Below, in pieces: positions 19,462 through 28,395 of a stretch of 64,000 nt of DNA. The stretch's first letter is position 1. Each line of letters starts with the position of its first letter. Below the pieces are notes generated by a model. That model searched no databases and was not told where the DNA came from. It saw only the letters and a program-made list of their open reading frames with translations. A program made the translations under genes and the position numbers. This DNA comes from DASCOT01 sp965197275 (GTDB lineage Bacteria; Acidobacteriota; UBA890; WLXD01): NCBI GenBank assembly GCA_965197275.1, contig CBDAMQ010000030.1:1-64000 (forward strand), written 5' to 3'.

Positions 19462-21773
19462 TCAGGGAAGTCCAATCTCATCGAAGAACGCCTCGATGTG
19501 GGGCTCGTCAGCGAAGCTGAAGGCATCGAAAGGAAACACTCTCAACCAGGGCAAGTACGCGTCGCGCACCTCGTGTGCTTTTCGGAGCCACTCGATGGCC
19601 GCGTCGATGTCTCCGGACACCCGTGCCGCTAAGTAGAAAACCACCTCCGAGACCGGTTCGCGTTCGCTCCGCTCCCTCAGCTCCGAAAGAAGTTGTTCGC
19701 CTGTGGCCGCATCGCCAAAGTGAAGGTGATTGATCGCCACATACCCGGTGCTAGTCGGGTCACCTCCCGATAACTCCACCGCTCGCTCGTACGCCGCCGT
19801 CGACTCCTCGATCCTGCCAAGCTCGCGCAGTACCCATCCCTCGACGTGATGCGGGTGGAAGTGACCTGGATCGAGCTTACGCGCCTGCTCGGTGAGCTGG
19901 AGGGCACGTTCCGGGTCACCCATGGAGAGGGGAGCATAAGCCTGATGACTCGGGTAGAGACACGCCAACGGATCTAGCTCGCACGCAATCTCCGCCTGTG
20001 CCACTGCCTCCTCGGGCCGTTTCAGGATCGTCAGCAGGCACGCGCAAAAGAAACGGGTGTCCGGTGATGCGGGGTCGAGTTCGATGGCGCGGACGAAGTG
20101 CATTTCCGACGCCTGCCAATCCAGATCGGCCATCAACGCTATGGTCCCCAGGATCGCGTGTGCATCGGCGGTCGAATCATCGATCGCCAGGGCTTTGTGC
20201 GCCGCCTCACGTGCCTTCGGGTAAGCGTCGAGAGCCGGCATGCCGCCCCAGACGGAGGCCACGGCGAAGGCCATTGCCATGCCTGCCCATGCTTGGCCGT
20301 AGTCCGGATCGATCTCCACCGCCTGCTGGAAGCAATCGATGGCAATGTTCAGCTCATCCGGCGTCCAACGTCCTCCGTGAAAGCGCCCCTTGAGATACAG
20401 GTTGTAGGCTTCAAGGTTCTGCGTGGCCGGCTCGATGATCGGGGCGTCTGAATCAACGCCCAACTGCACTTGAAGCTGGCCAACGATGGCTCGGGCGATC
20501 TGGTCCTGGATCTCGAAGACATCCTCCATGTCCCGGTCGTAGCGCTCTGACCACAGCTGGTAGCCCTCGGCAACATCGACAAGCTGTGCCGCGATGCGCA
20601 GCCGGTTGCCGAACTTGCGCACGCTGCCCATCAACACGGTGCCGACGTGGAGCTTGTCGCCCACCTCGGCAACGTCGATGGCTGCGCCCCGGAACATGAA
20701 CGCCGAGGTGGCGCGCCGCTACGCGCAAGTCCTTGACCGCAGCCAGCGCACTCATGACCTCCTCGGCCATGCCGTCGCAGAAGTACTGCTGCTCCCGGAT
20801 CGGGACTCATGTTCTCGAACGGCAGCACCGCAATCGAGTGGGTGGTGGCAGGCAGACGAGCCGCTTGCACGTCTGGGGAGGGAGCCTGTCGCGAGGCGGC
20901 ACCATCCGGATGCTCACCGGAGTCGATCTCACGACGTAGCCCCACCAATTCGCTGAGCACGTCGCGAGCCGACTGGGATCGCTGGTCGCGGTCCTTCTGA
21001 AGACACCGGCTGATGATCCTGCCCAGATGACGCGGAAGCTCGCTCTTGCTCTCCGTTACCGGGGCCGGTGTCGCGGTCAGGATCGCCGAGCTGGTTGCCG
21101 CCACGCTGTTGCCCTGGAAGGGTCGCTGTCCGGTCGCCATCTCGTACAGCACCACACCCAACGAGAAGATGTCGGTGCGGTGATCGACCGAGCGGCCTTC
21201 GAGTTGCTCCGGTGACATATAGGGAACCGTGCCCACCATCAACCCCTCGCCGGTGAGGCCGCTCGTAGGCATCTGGGTCGCCTGTTGGGCATCGTCGGGG
21301 GCCAGGAGCTTGGCGATCCCGAAGTCCAGCACCTTGATGCGACCCTCGTCGCTGAGCATGACGTTGGCGGGTTTCAGGTCACGGTGTGCGATGCCGCGAC
21401 CGTGGGCTGCCACCAGAGCTTCCGCGAGTGCCTCGGCGATCGGGAAGAACTCTCCAACGGAGAGCCCATCAGACGGGATCGCATCATCCAGCGACTGCCC
21501 CTCGACCAACTCCATCGTCAGAACACGCCGCCCGTTCATCTCCTCGATGGAGTAAATCGTGACGATGTTCGGATGGTTGATGGCGGCGACGGCCTTGGCC
21601 TCGACCTCGAAGCGGGCTAGCCGGTCAGGATCGCTGGCGAAGTCCTCGGGCAGGACTTTGACGGCAACATCACGATCGAGCGTCGTGTCTCGCGCACGGT
21701 AGACCTCACCCATACCGCCTGCACCGAGGCGGTCGAGGATCTCGTATTGGCCCAGTCGGGTGCCGGGGTCCAT
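19462..21773 (-). pseudogene. Ser/Thr protein kinase with TolB-like and TPR regions, two frameshifts
   Basis: Starts MDPGTRLGQYEILDRLGAGG at 21773, with VAVKVLP, HRDLKPANVML, DFGIAKL and GTVPYMSPEQLEG. After the kinase domain comes SIAVLPFENMSPDP, the start of the FlgO/TolB-like region found in TPR kinases and adenylate cyclases. One extra G near 20805 and one extra C near 20717 move the frame twice. Removing them restores DGMAEEVMSALAAVKDLRVA and then FMFRGAAIDVAEVGDKL, leading into about seven TPR-like repeats to 19462 (AIEIDPDYGQAWAGMAMAF type). It is 14 bp upstream of the propeller kinase, same strand, so the two were probably one transcription unit. Confidence 0.87.
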
Positions 21774-22046
21774 GGCGCTGCCAGAGGGGGGGGGGTGGGC
21801 GACCGCGTGAAGCCTATCCCTGGACAGTCCGAGATCCAATGGCTCGAAGACGGGCAGCGACTCGGTAGCTCGGTGACAGCGACGAGATCACCGGAGCGGG
21901 TCGCAGCCACCCGGTCCTCGGGACCGGCCAGCTGGCAGGTATGATGAGCGGGCGACTTGGCAAGAACTTGGCAAGGTCGCGGCGCAGGCCACAGGACATT
22001 CCGAAAGGTCCTGCCGTAAGCCGCTGATTCTATTGGCCTTCTAGGT

Positions 22047-22099
22047 GCGCCCGTAGCTCAGCTGGATAGAGCAGCGGACTTCTAAACCAAACGGGCGCA
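22047..22099 (+). pseudogene. tRNA-Arg(TCT) remnant lacking the T arm
   Basis: The first 40 bases match a tRNA-Arg 5' half: acceptor GCGCCCG, D arm AGCTCAGCTGGATAGAGC, and anticodon arm GCGGAC-TTCTAA. Only five bases after the loop the 3' acceptor strand CGGGCGCA appears (22092-22099), complementary to GCGCCCG. The 3' anticodon stem, variable loop and whole T arm are missing, about 30 nt. A functional tRNA is unlikely. Confidence 0.75.
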
Positions 22100-22212
22100 G
22101 TTGGTTTGAGTTGGTGCTGCTTGGCGCTCGTTGGCTGGCGTTGGTTTCCGTTGGTGGCCGATCGGCCCGCTCTTGGTTCTAGTTGGTTCCAGTTGGTACT
22201 GCTTGGTTCCCC
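22100..22212 (+). repeat. GTTGGT-rich stretch beside the tRNA-Arg remnant
   Basis: At least ten copies of TTGGT or GTTGGT in about 110 bp, followed at 22214-22235 by the direct pair GGGCACAATCGTGGGCACAG. The spacing is irregular, so this is not a CRISPR array. It lies where an element integrated in the tRNA would have its arm sites. Confidence 0.6.
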
Positions 22213-22376
22213 GCGGGCACAATCGTGGGCACAGTTTGGACCGCTGAGTATGTGTAGCACTCCACAACTCTCTGACGCGGCGACGGATCCGTCGGCACGA
22301 GCCTTTCAGCCCGTCGAAGTGCCCGGGTAGGGTCAGGCGCTCCCGGATCCACGCCGGAGAACGTCTGGAAGCTGTC

Positions 22377-24310
22377 CCGCAGCGAATCCCTTGAGCAGCC
22401 CAACAATCAGTGGTTGGATCCAACGCGTCCCTCTCCTGTCCACGCCAAGAAGGTGCCTCAACAAGGGTCATACCGGAAACCCGGAAGGTGGACAACGGTT
22501 GGAGGATCGATGACTGAAACCAGGCCGCGGCTGTTGATCGTTCTGCTGGCAAGCCTGAGCGTATCGGCTTGTCAGCCCTCAACGCAGGACGCGTCGCCAG
22601 GCGATGCTGCCAGCCCTGCCGATTGGGTGCTGCAGGGCGGTAAGTTCTTTACCGTCGACGAAGCCCAGGTTTGGGCTGAAGCCGTCGCCATCAAGGACGG
22701 CAGGTTCGTGTACGTCGGCGACGACGCTGGGGCACAGAGCTTCGTTGGCCCCGATACCGATCGCCATGACCTCGGCGGTAAGCTGACAATTCCCGGTCTA
22801 GTGGATTCCCATACACACCCAGGTCTGATGGGGCGGGAGACGGCCGGGTTTACCGCGGTCCCCGTGGGTGGTGGTCCCAGAGGGACGCTGCCCAGGGACG
22901 GGAACAAGGAGGAGATCCTCGCTGCGGTGGAGGCGTATGCCGAAGCCAACCCGAACCTTGCCTGGATCGAGATGGGTAGCTGGTCCGGGGATCTGAACGG
23001 CGTCGCGGGCCCACATAGGAGAGATTTGGATCGCGTAGTACCGGATCGACCGGTGATGTTAGGAAGCGTCCATAGCCTTTGGGTCAATTCCGTGGCGCTT
23101 GAGATGATGGGAGTCGACAGCACCACACCCGATCCGGTACCCGGTCTTGCTTTCTTCGTACGAGATGCCGATGGTGAGCCTACCGGCTGGATCAAGGAAT
23201 ATGCCATCTGGCCCTATGCGCAGCACCTTACTGACGTTGACCTGGAGTCCAACAAGGAGGGTATTGTCACCTTCTTGGAGTACCTGTCACGCCACGGCGT
23301 TACCTCACTCTTTGACGCTGGCAACTTCAACTACCACGATCTCACGTACTCGTTCCTGGCTGAGCTAGAGGCGGCCGGTCGTCTGCCGGTTCGCTACGAG
23401 GGCAGCTATCACATCTTCTTGCCCGATCATGTGCCCGATGCGATCGATGAGCTACAGCGGCTGCGCCGCACCTACGGCAGCGAACGTCTACGGTTCAATA
23501 CCATCATGATTCACTTGGACGGCACCAATGAGATTCGTACCGGCGCGGTGCTCGAGCCGTACAGCGATGACCCGGGCAACCGGGGCACGACCCTGCTCGA
23601 CACCGAACAGCTGCGTGACTTCATCGTGCAGCTTCACGAAGCCAGGATCGATCTGCACATGCACATCGTGGGCGACCGGGGCGTGCGCATCGCACTGGAT
23701 GCGGTGGAAGCAGCGCGCAGGTCGGTCGACGGCGAACTGTATCCACACGTCACCCTGTGTGAGCTGGACATCATCGATACGGCTGACTACCCCCGTTTCA
23801 AACAGCTGGGTGTCATTGCCAACTACACGCCCCAGTGGCACGGCCTGGGAGACCGACTGCCGTTGACCGCCGCTACCCTTGGCCCCCGCTTCGAAAGAAT
23901 GTTGCTGGTGCAGCCGTTACTGGATGACGGCGCGGTGGTGGCCTTCTCCAGCGGCGTGACATCGTTCAGGGCAATGGAGCGGGCCAACCCTTATCTGGGG
24001 ATGCAGATCGGCCACAACCGCCAATACCATCAACAAGGGGAGGCTGCGCCGATAAGGCTGCCGATGACCGAACGCCTGGACCTGGAGGATCTCGTCAAGG
24101 GATATACCTTGAGCGGCGCCTATCAGCTCCGTATGGAGGATCAGCTTGGCTCCATCGAGGTAGGCAAGCTCGCCGACCTGGTCGTGTTGGATCGCAACCT
24201 GTTCGAAATCGATCGCTACGAGATCCACGAGGTTCGACCTGAAGCGGTCATCATGGAAGGCGAGATCATCAGGGGGAGTTTAGACGGCGGCGCGGAGCTG
24301 AGGCCATAGC
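22377..24310 (+). repeat. long diverged duplication, copy 2 (amidohydrolase gene and leader)
   Basis: Counterpart of 9376-11309, same orientation, 13 kb away. Similarity begins at GCAGCGAATCCCTTGAG and ends at the gene's stop. The flanks are unrelated: tRNA-Pro before copy 1, tRNA-Arg remnant before copy 2. Confidence 0.85.
22510..24309 (+). CDS. amidohydrolase family 3 lipoprotein (YtcJ-like), paralogue 2
   Basis: Full-length paralogue (599 residues) of the protein at 9509. It shares the lipobox leader (LSVSACQPSTQD), GLVDSHTHPGLM, LHMHIVGDRG and the tail KLADLVVLDRNLFEIDRYEI. ATG 22510 has the same GGAGG four bases upstream. Conserved metal ligands suggest both copies are functional. Differences are scattered over the whole length, with replacements such as SYFVRD to AFFVRD. 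The long upstream open reading has no family similarity and is not coding. No neighbouring gene shows the substrate. Confidence 0.9.
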   Translation: MTETRPRLLIVLLASLSVSACQPSTQDASPGDAASPADWVLQGGKFFTVDEAQVWAEAVAIKDGRFVYVGDDAGAQSFVGPDTDRHDLGGKLTIPGLVDSHTHPGLMGRETAGFTAVPVGGGPRGTLPRDGNKEEILAAVEAYAEANPNLAWIEMGSWSGDLNGVAGPHRRDLDRVVPDRPVMLGSVHSLWVNSVALEMMGVDSTTPDPVPGLAFFVRDADGEPTGWIKEYAIWPYAQHLTDVDLESNKEGIVTFLEYLSRHGVTSLFDAGNFNYHDLTYSFLAELEAAGRLPVRYEGSYHIFLPDHVPDAIDELQRLRRTYGSERLRFNTIMIHLDGTNEIRTGAVLEPYSDDPGNRGTTLLDTEQLRDFIVQLHEARIDLHMHIVGDRGVRIALDAVEAARRSVDGELYPHVTLCELDIIDTADYPRFKQLGVIANYTPQWHGLGDRLPLTAATLGPRFERMLLVQPLLDDGAVVAFSSGVTSFRAMERANPYLGMQIGHNRQYHQQGEAAPIRLPMTERLDLEDLVKGYTLSGAYQLRMEDQLGSIEVGKLADLVVLDRNLFEIDRYEIHEVRPEAVIMEGEIIRGSLDGGAELRP

Positions 24311-24397
24311 GGCAGCTGCGGCTTCGTGCGCGCCTCGGCAGATGGCGGCTTCGATGCAAGCACGGGACATCGAGGCCATCACAGTGAACCGCTTGCC
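24309..24397 (+). repeat. dispersed 88-bp repeat, copy 1
   Basis: GCGGCAGCTGCGGCTTCGTG through ACCGCTTGCC recurs at 30363-30450 with a few changes. It starts directly after the amidohydrolase stop codon. The content could be a gene scrap (frame GFDAARDIGAITLNRLPHGY in the other copy), but I do not recognise the protein. Confidence 0.75.
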
Positions 24398-24475
24398 AGC
24401 GGTTGCCAATATCAACTAGAACGGGCCTCTTATTCTTCCTATTCTTCAACGCCTCGGCTTTCGCAGTGAGAGCCG

Positions 24476-26728
24476 TTACGGTTCGGTGGCTACTGCGGCG
24501 ATCAGTTCGGCGAGGAGGGTCAGGTCCCGTAGGTCCAGCGTCTCGCCCGGGGAGTGACTGTATCGGCCGGGCCAGGAGAGTCCCTGGTTCGGTGCACCCC
24601 AGAAAGTGAACCGAGTCCCGTCGGTACTGCCTTGAACGAGGGCCATTTGGAGAGGGATGCCCGCGGCGGCAGCGATGCGTTTGACCCGCGCACGTTCGCG
24701 ATCCGGAGAAATTGAGGCGCCATGGATTGCCTTCAATACGGGACCGTTTCCGAGGGGCGCGTACGCGAAGTGGGGCGACTCCAGGGGGGTGTCCGACGTC
24801 ACGAACGTGTCTACTGAATAGATCCTGCGTGTGGTCGCCGCGAAACGACGAGCCATGGCGTGGGCGCCTTGCAGGCCTACCGACTGGATCGGGCTCGGCG
24901 TGAAGCGGTACGGCGGCGAACCGAACCCCCGTCCGAACGCCGCCCCTTCCTCGTGCACCGACCATGCGAATATCACCTGACTCTGAAGCTGATCGGGGTT
25001 CAGGTCGTTTACAGCAAGAATCATGGCGGTAGTGCCGGCCCGGTCGTCCAGACCACGCCCGGTGAACCGGGTCGGTCCCATGCGCAGGCCTTCTTTGTGA
25101 CTCGTCACCATGGCGCCGACCCGCACGCCGCGCTCCATGAGCGCCGCGCCGTTGAGGCCGAACCAGGCCGTCAGCGTGCCCGGGGTCCTTTCGTCCGCCT
25201 CGTGCCGTGACAGGAAGACACCCCGGAGCGGCTCGGGCGCCGATGCCGAAAGAGAAGCGGCTTTCCAGCGGGGATCGATGTCGGTCCCATCCCCCGTACG
25301 CGTGCTTGGCGCTCCGGCAGGATCGAAGTGGACGAGTGCGGTTTGGCCCTCCCAGGCCGACGATGTCGCGCCGCCCTTGCGGGCCAGTGTGACGATACCG
25401 TCCGGTGCGATGGATCCGACCTCGTAACCCACTTCGTCCATGTGCGCCATGAAGACTGTCGTGTCTCGTTCCGGTCCCACCGCAACCATAATGTTGCCGA
25501 TGTCGTCCACGACGGCCCGATCCCGGGCCCATTCCGGGAGCGATTCGAGCACGAAACGTCGTACCGACCACTCGTGGCCCGAGACGCCATGAAGCTCAAT
25601 CAGCGCCTCCAGGACAGAAGCGATTCGCGTCAGTGAGACGTCCATGTGACCTGTGCGGAGGGGCGCTGGTGCGGGCGCGGGAACCCACGAAAAGCCGGTC
25701 GGGAGGCTCATGCCGGCAGCCGCTGCGGTCGCCGACAGCACCGCGAGGGCCTCTTCGACGCGGATCGTTTCCATGTGGGAGCCGGGCGAACCGACCTCCG
25801 GAGCGATCCAGGTCAACGAGGACAGACCCCTGGCGGAGAGAACCTCCCCAGCCCGACCGAGAGATCTGACAGGGCGTTCTTGAACGACGCGAGAGGACTG
25901 GCCGGGGGCCACCAGGATCAATCCATCGAATTGCCCGCCGCGGGCGATCAATGAAGACAGTCCCACCCAACCGAACACCTCCTGGGAACTCAGGACAAAG
26001 TGGGTTTCTCCCCCGGCGGCGTCACCGCGCTCAGCGATCTCGGCCAGTGCCGCCACCGCGGCACAGCCCACACGGCGTCCGGAGTCCGGACCAGCCACTG
26101 CTCCAGAGATGGTCCACGGGGGCAGGTGTCTGGAAACGGGGTCCAAGAGACCGATCCCGAGCTCCGCAACGCCGTCGGCAGACTCCGCACCAACATCCAC
26201 CCAGAGGTCGTCGGCGCGGACAACCCAGGTCTCGTCCCGGTGTTGCCGTGCGAAGTGGCCGTTGCTCCGAGCGACGACTCCAGCGACTGGACCCTGCTCG
26301 GTGAGGATTCGAACCTGCTGGGCCTCGAACGCCTGGTCCCACAGGGGGTGGCGCGAGCCTCCTCGACTCCCAATGCGATGGACCCGGAGGTATCCGTCGT
26401 CGGTGATCTGAGTCACCGCGTAACCGGGACGGTCCAGCGCGCAGGCGACGACGCGCCGCGGGGACCCGGAACCCACCCGCTTCACGAGGTTCCCCCACTG
26501 GTCGACCGTCCACCCGGACATACCCGCGGCCAGATCCGACGCGACACGAGTCTCATACCCCGTGGTAACGTCGAGTGCCACCCACGAGGCCATCGCCTCC
26601 TGATCGGCGTCGCTGTCCTGCGCAGCGAGCGCCGCGGGGATGAAGATCACGGCAATAAATACGGACCGCACCAATGCGGCCTGCAAGAGCCGGTTCGTCG
26701 TCGGTAGTGCGGTTTTCGAGTGTGGCAT
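24476..26728 (-). CDS. exported double-domain M42-like (M20/M28/M42 clan) peptidase
   Basis: A 750-residue protein with an N-terminal signal segment (SVFIAVIFIPAALAAQ). The C-terminal half (from about residue 370) is a recognisable M42-type zinc peptidase: ELHGVSGHEWSVRRF, FMAHMDEVGYEV (metal H and D), GRGLDDRAGTTAM (bridging D), SVHEEGAAFGRG (catalytic E) and SHSPGETLDLRDL (metal H). The N-terminal half repeats the layout, but the key residues are gone: CALDRPGYAV replaces AHMDEVGY and SSQEVFGWVG replaces the HEEG region. So one active and one degenerate peptidase domain appear to be fused. Start MPHSKTA (26728) is taken as the one giving a signal peptide. Substrate unknown. Confidence 0.82.
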   Translation of the reverse strand: MPHSKTALPTTNRLLQAALVRSVFIAVIFIPAALAAQDSDADQEAMASWVALDVTTGYETRVASDLAAGMSGWTVDQWGNLVKRVGSGSPRRVVACALDRPGYAVTQITDDGYLRVHRIGSRGGSRHPLWDQAFEAQQVRILTEQGPVAGVVARSNGHFARQHRDETWVVRADDLWVDVGAESADGVAELGIGLLDPVSRHLPPWTISGAVAGPDSGRRVGCAAVAALAEIAERGDAAGGETHFVLSSQEVFGWVGLSSLIARGGQFDGLILVAPGQSSRVVQERPVRSLGRAGEVLSARGLSSLTWIAPEVGSPGSHMETIRVEEALAVLSATAAAAGMSLPTGFSWVPAPAPAPLRTGHMDVSLTRIASVLEALIELHGVSGHEWSVRRFVLESLPEWARDRAVVDDIGNIMVAVGPERDTTVFMAHMDEVGYEVGSIAPDGIVTLARKGGATSSAWEGQTALVHFDPAGAPSTRTGDGTDIDPRWKAASLSASAPEPLRGVFLSRHEADERTPGTLTAWFGLNGAALMERGVRVGAMVTSHKEGLRMGPTRFTGRGLDDRAGTTAMILAVNDLNPDQLQSQVIFAWSVHEEGAAFGRGFGSPPYRFTPSPIQSVGLQGAHAMARRFAATTRRIYSVDTFVTSDTPLESPHFAYAPLGNGPVLKAIHGASISPDRERARVKRIAAAAGIPLQMALVQGSTDGTRFTFWGAPNQGLSWPGRYSHSPGETLDLRDLTLLAELIAAVATEP

Positions 26729-26889
26729 GGTTCGGGCCGTTCCTGGTTCCTCGCCGTCCAAGACACTCTTTCAACAGGTGTTCAAATCATTCTGAAGTTC
26801 CTGTCGATCCTAGATGCCGCTCCGCTCCTGTCAAGGACTTGTCCTTCCATGAAATCCAGAGCAGCGACCGGCTTTGCACCCGCGCTTCA

Positions 26890-27056
26890 CGCACCGATCC
26901 GTTGAGCGCGACGTTGACCCTCCGCTCCGTCGTCGCGGCAGGCCGGATCATGACGAAAAGATCGCCATCGGGCATGACGGCGTAACTGCGTGCTGACGGG
27001 GTCGCTCCGAGGTGCGCGTCGGACGTCGTTTTCACTTCACGAGAGGTGGAGAGCAC
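26890..27056 (-). pseudogene. fragment of a kinase-type propeller C-terminus
   Basis: The reading SYAVMPDGDLFVMIRP ... RRVNVALN resembles the last blade and ending of TolB/propeller kinases (compare INVVVNWFEEL in the gene at 16738-19447). It is short, has no start and is unconnected to a kinase domain. The 500 bp between the peptidase and deiminase genes otherwise hold nothing I recognise. Confidence 0.5.
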
Positions 27057-27224
27057 CGAACGGCGGCGAGTCGGGGCGAGTCAGTGAACGGAGCGGGGGC
27101 CCTATGGGCCCGGCGTTAGAGGCGAAGGATGCGCGACCAGCGGTGTCTGTCAGATCAACTCTTGACTTTCACAGTTCAGGGAAGCAACACGGCTGTCTCT
27201 TCGAGCGTTCGGGCTGAGCTCCTG

Positions 27225-28349
27225 CTACGGGGCCGGCTGCTGTTGCGTCACGCAGTGGATGCCCCCGCCGTTCTCGTAGATTCGATCGACGTCCAAAGAA
27301 ACGATACGACGCTCGGGAAACAGGCGACCGAGCGTCTCGACGGCATATGCGTCGGCTTTGGCATCGCCGAATGAAGGTGTAAAGACGGCACCGTTGCCGA
27401 CGTAGTAGTTAGCGTATCCGGTGAAGAAGTACTCCTCAGTCGATCGGACGTCCACGGCGCTCGGAATGTGGGTGATCTCGAAGGATCGACCCCTCGCGTC
27501 CTTCGTCTTCGACAGGATCTTCTTCGCCTCGGCACGGGCACGTCCCCGTTCCGACGTGCCGCCGATACGACCCCCCATTATCAAAACGCCGGGGCGCACG
27601 ATCCGGAGCGAGCCGTCGATGTGATCGTCCGTGACGCCCCCGCGCACCCCGGGGAGCCAGATCACCGTCTCCACACCGAGGCCCGCTTTGAGGGCGGCCT
27701 CGATTTCGTCGCGCGTTTTTCCCGGATTGCGATTGTCGTTGACCCAGGAGCTCTCGTTCAGAATGATCGTGCCTTCGCCGTCGAACTCGACCGCACCTCC
27801 CTCGCCGACGATGTCTGCCTTAGAGTACGGACAGCCCAAATTCTCGGCGATGACCGCGGAAATACGGCTGTCTTTTTGAATCCGCGGTGTCTTGGCGCCC
27901 CAACCGTTGTAATTGAGATCGAGTATCGCGATACCGCCTTTACCGTTCCGGAGGAACACGGGACCGGAATCCCGCGCCCAGATATCGTCCGTCGGGATGT
28001 CGAGCAGCTGGACCTTGGGCCCGCACAATTTCGAGGCCAGTGCGTGATGCTTCTTCTCCGCGAGTAAGGTGACGGGCTCGTGCTCGGCGATCGCCGCCGC
28101 GAGTCTGCCGATCGTTTCTTGAACGCTTTCGAAATAGCTACGATGCTCTGCGAGAGATCGCGCTTTCCATCGCCGTTTGGAGCTGTAGACCGATGGATCC
28201 GACGGCCAGCACATCCAGGTGCGGGTGTGGGGCGACCCCTCCGCTGGTACGAAGTAGCCCTGCGACTTCGGATCCGATCCGAACGCGCTGTGCCTCATTC
28301 CCATGGCCGCCATCGTTGCAGCAAGGAGCATTCTGCGGTTCATCATCAT
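27225..28349 (-). CDS. agmatine deiminase / peptidyl-arginine deiminase family protein, exported
   Basis: Guanidino-group hydrolase of the agmatine deiminase fold, about 374 residues. The catalytic pattern is complete: CWPSDPSVY near the start, DDIWARDSGPVF (Asp/Arg), GEGGAVEFDGEGTI, TDDHIDGSLRIV (His) and the C-terminal nucleophile segment ENGGGIHCVTQQ. The N-terminus (MNRRMLLAATMAAMGMRHSAFG) looks like a signal peptide, which is unusual for agmatine deiminases; an exported peptidyl-arginine-type activity is possible. The start is one of three consecutive ATGs at 28343-28349. It is 46 bp from the AbgB-like gene on the same strand and probably cotranscribed with it. Confidence 0.85.
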   Translation of the reverse strand: MMMNRRMLLAATMAAMGMRHSAFGSDPKSQGYFVPAEGSPHTRTWMCWPSDPSVYSSKRRWKARSLAEHRSYFESVQETIGRLAAAIAEHEPVTLLAEKKHHALASKLCGPKVQLLDIPTDDIWARDSGPVFLRNGKGGIAILDLNYNGWGAKTPRIQKDSRISAVIAENLGCPYSKADIVGEGGAVEFDGEGTIILNESSWVNDNRNPGKTRDEIEAALKAGLGVETVIWLPGVRGGVTDDHIDGSLRIVRPGVLIMGGRIGGTSERGRARAEAKKILSKTKDARGRSFEITHIPSAVDVRSTEEYFFTGYANYYVGNGAVFTPSFGDAKADAYAVETLGRLFPERRIVSLDVDRIYENGGGIHCVTQQQPAP

Positions 28350-28395
28350 TCTGAACTTCTCGTCTTCACGGACCCTGGCCAGGTGTCCCAAGAAT

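Noticed and set aside
22047..22099. tRNA-Arg with an intron, or a natural T-armless tRNA
   Set aside because: Bases are missing rather than added, and T-armless tRNAs are known from mitochondria, not bacteria.
22100..22212. GTTGGT repeats as a CRISPR array
   Set aside because: Units are 5-6 bases with irregular spacing and no spacers of constant length.
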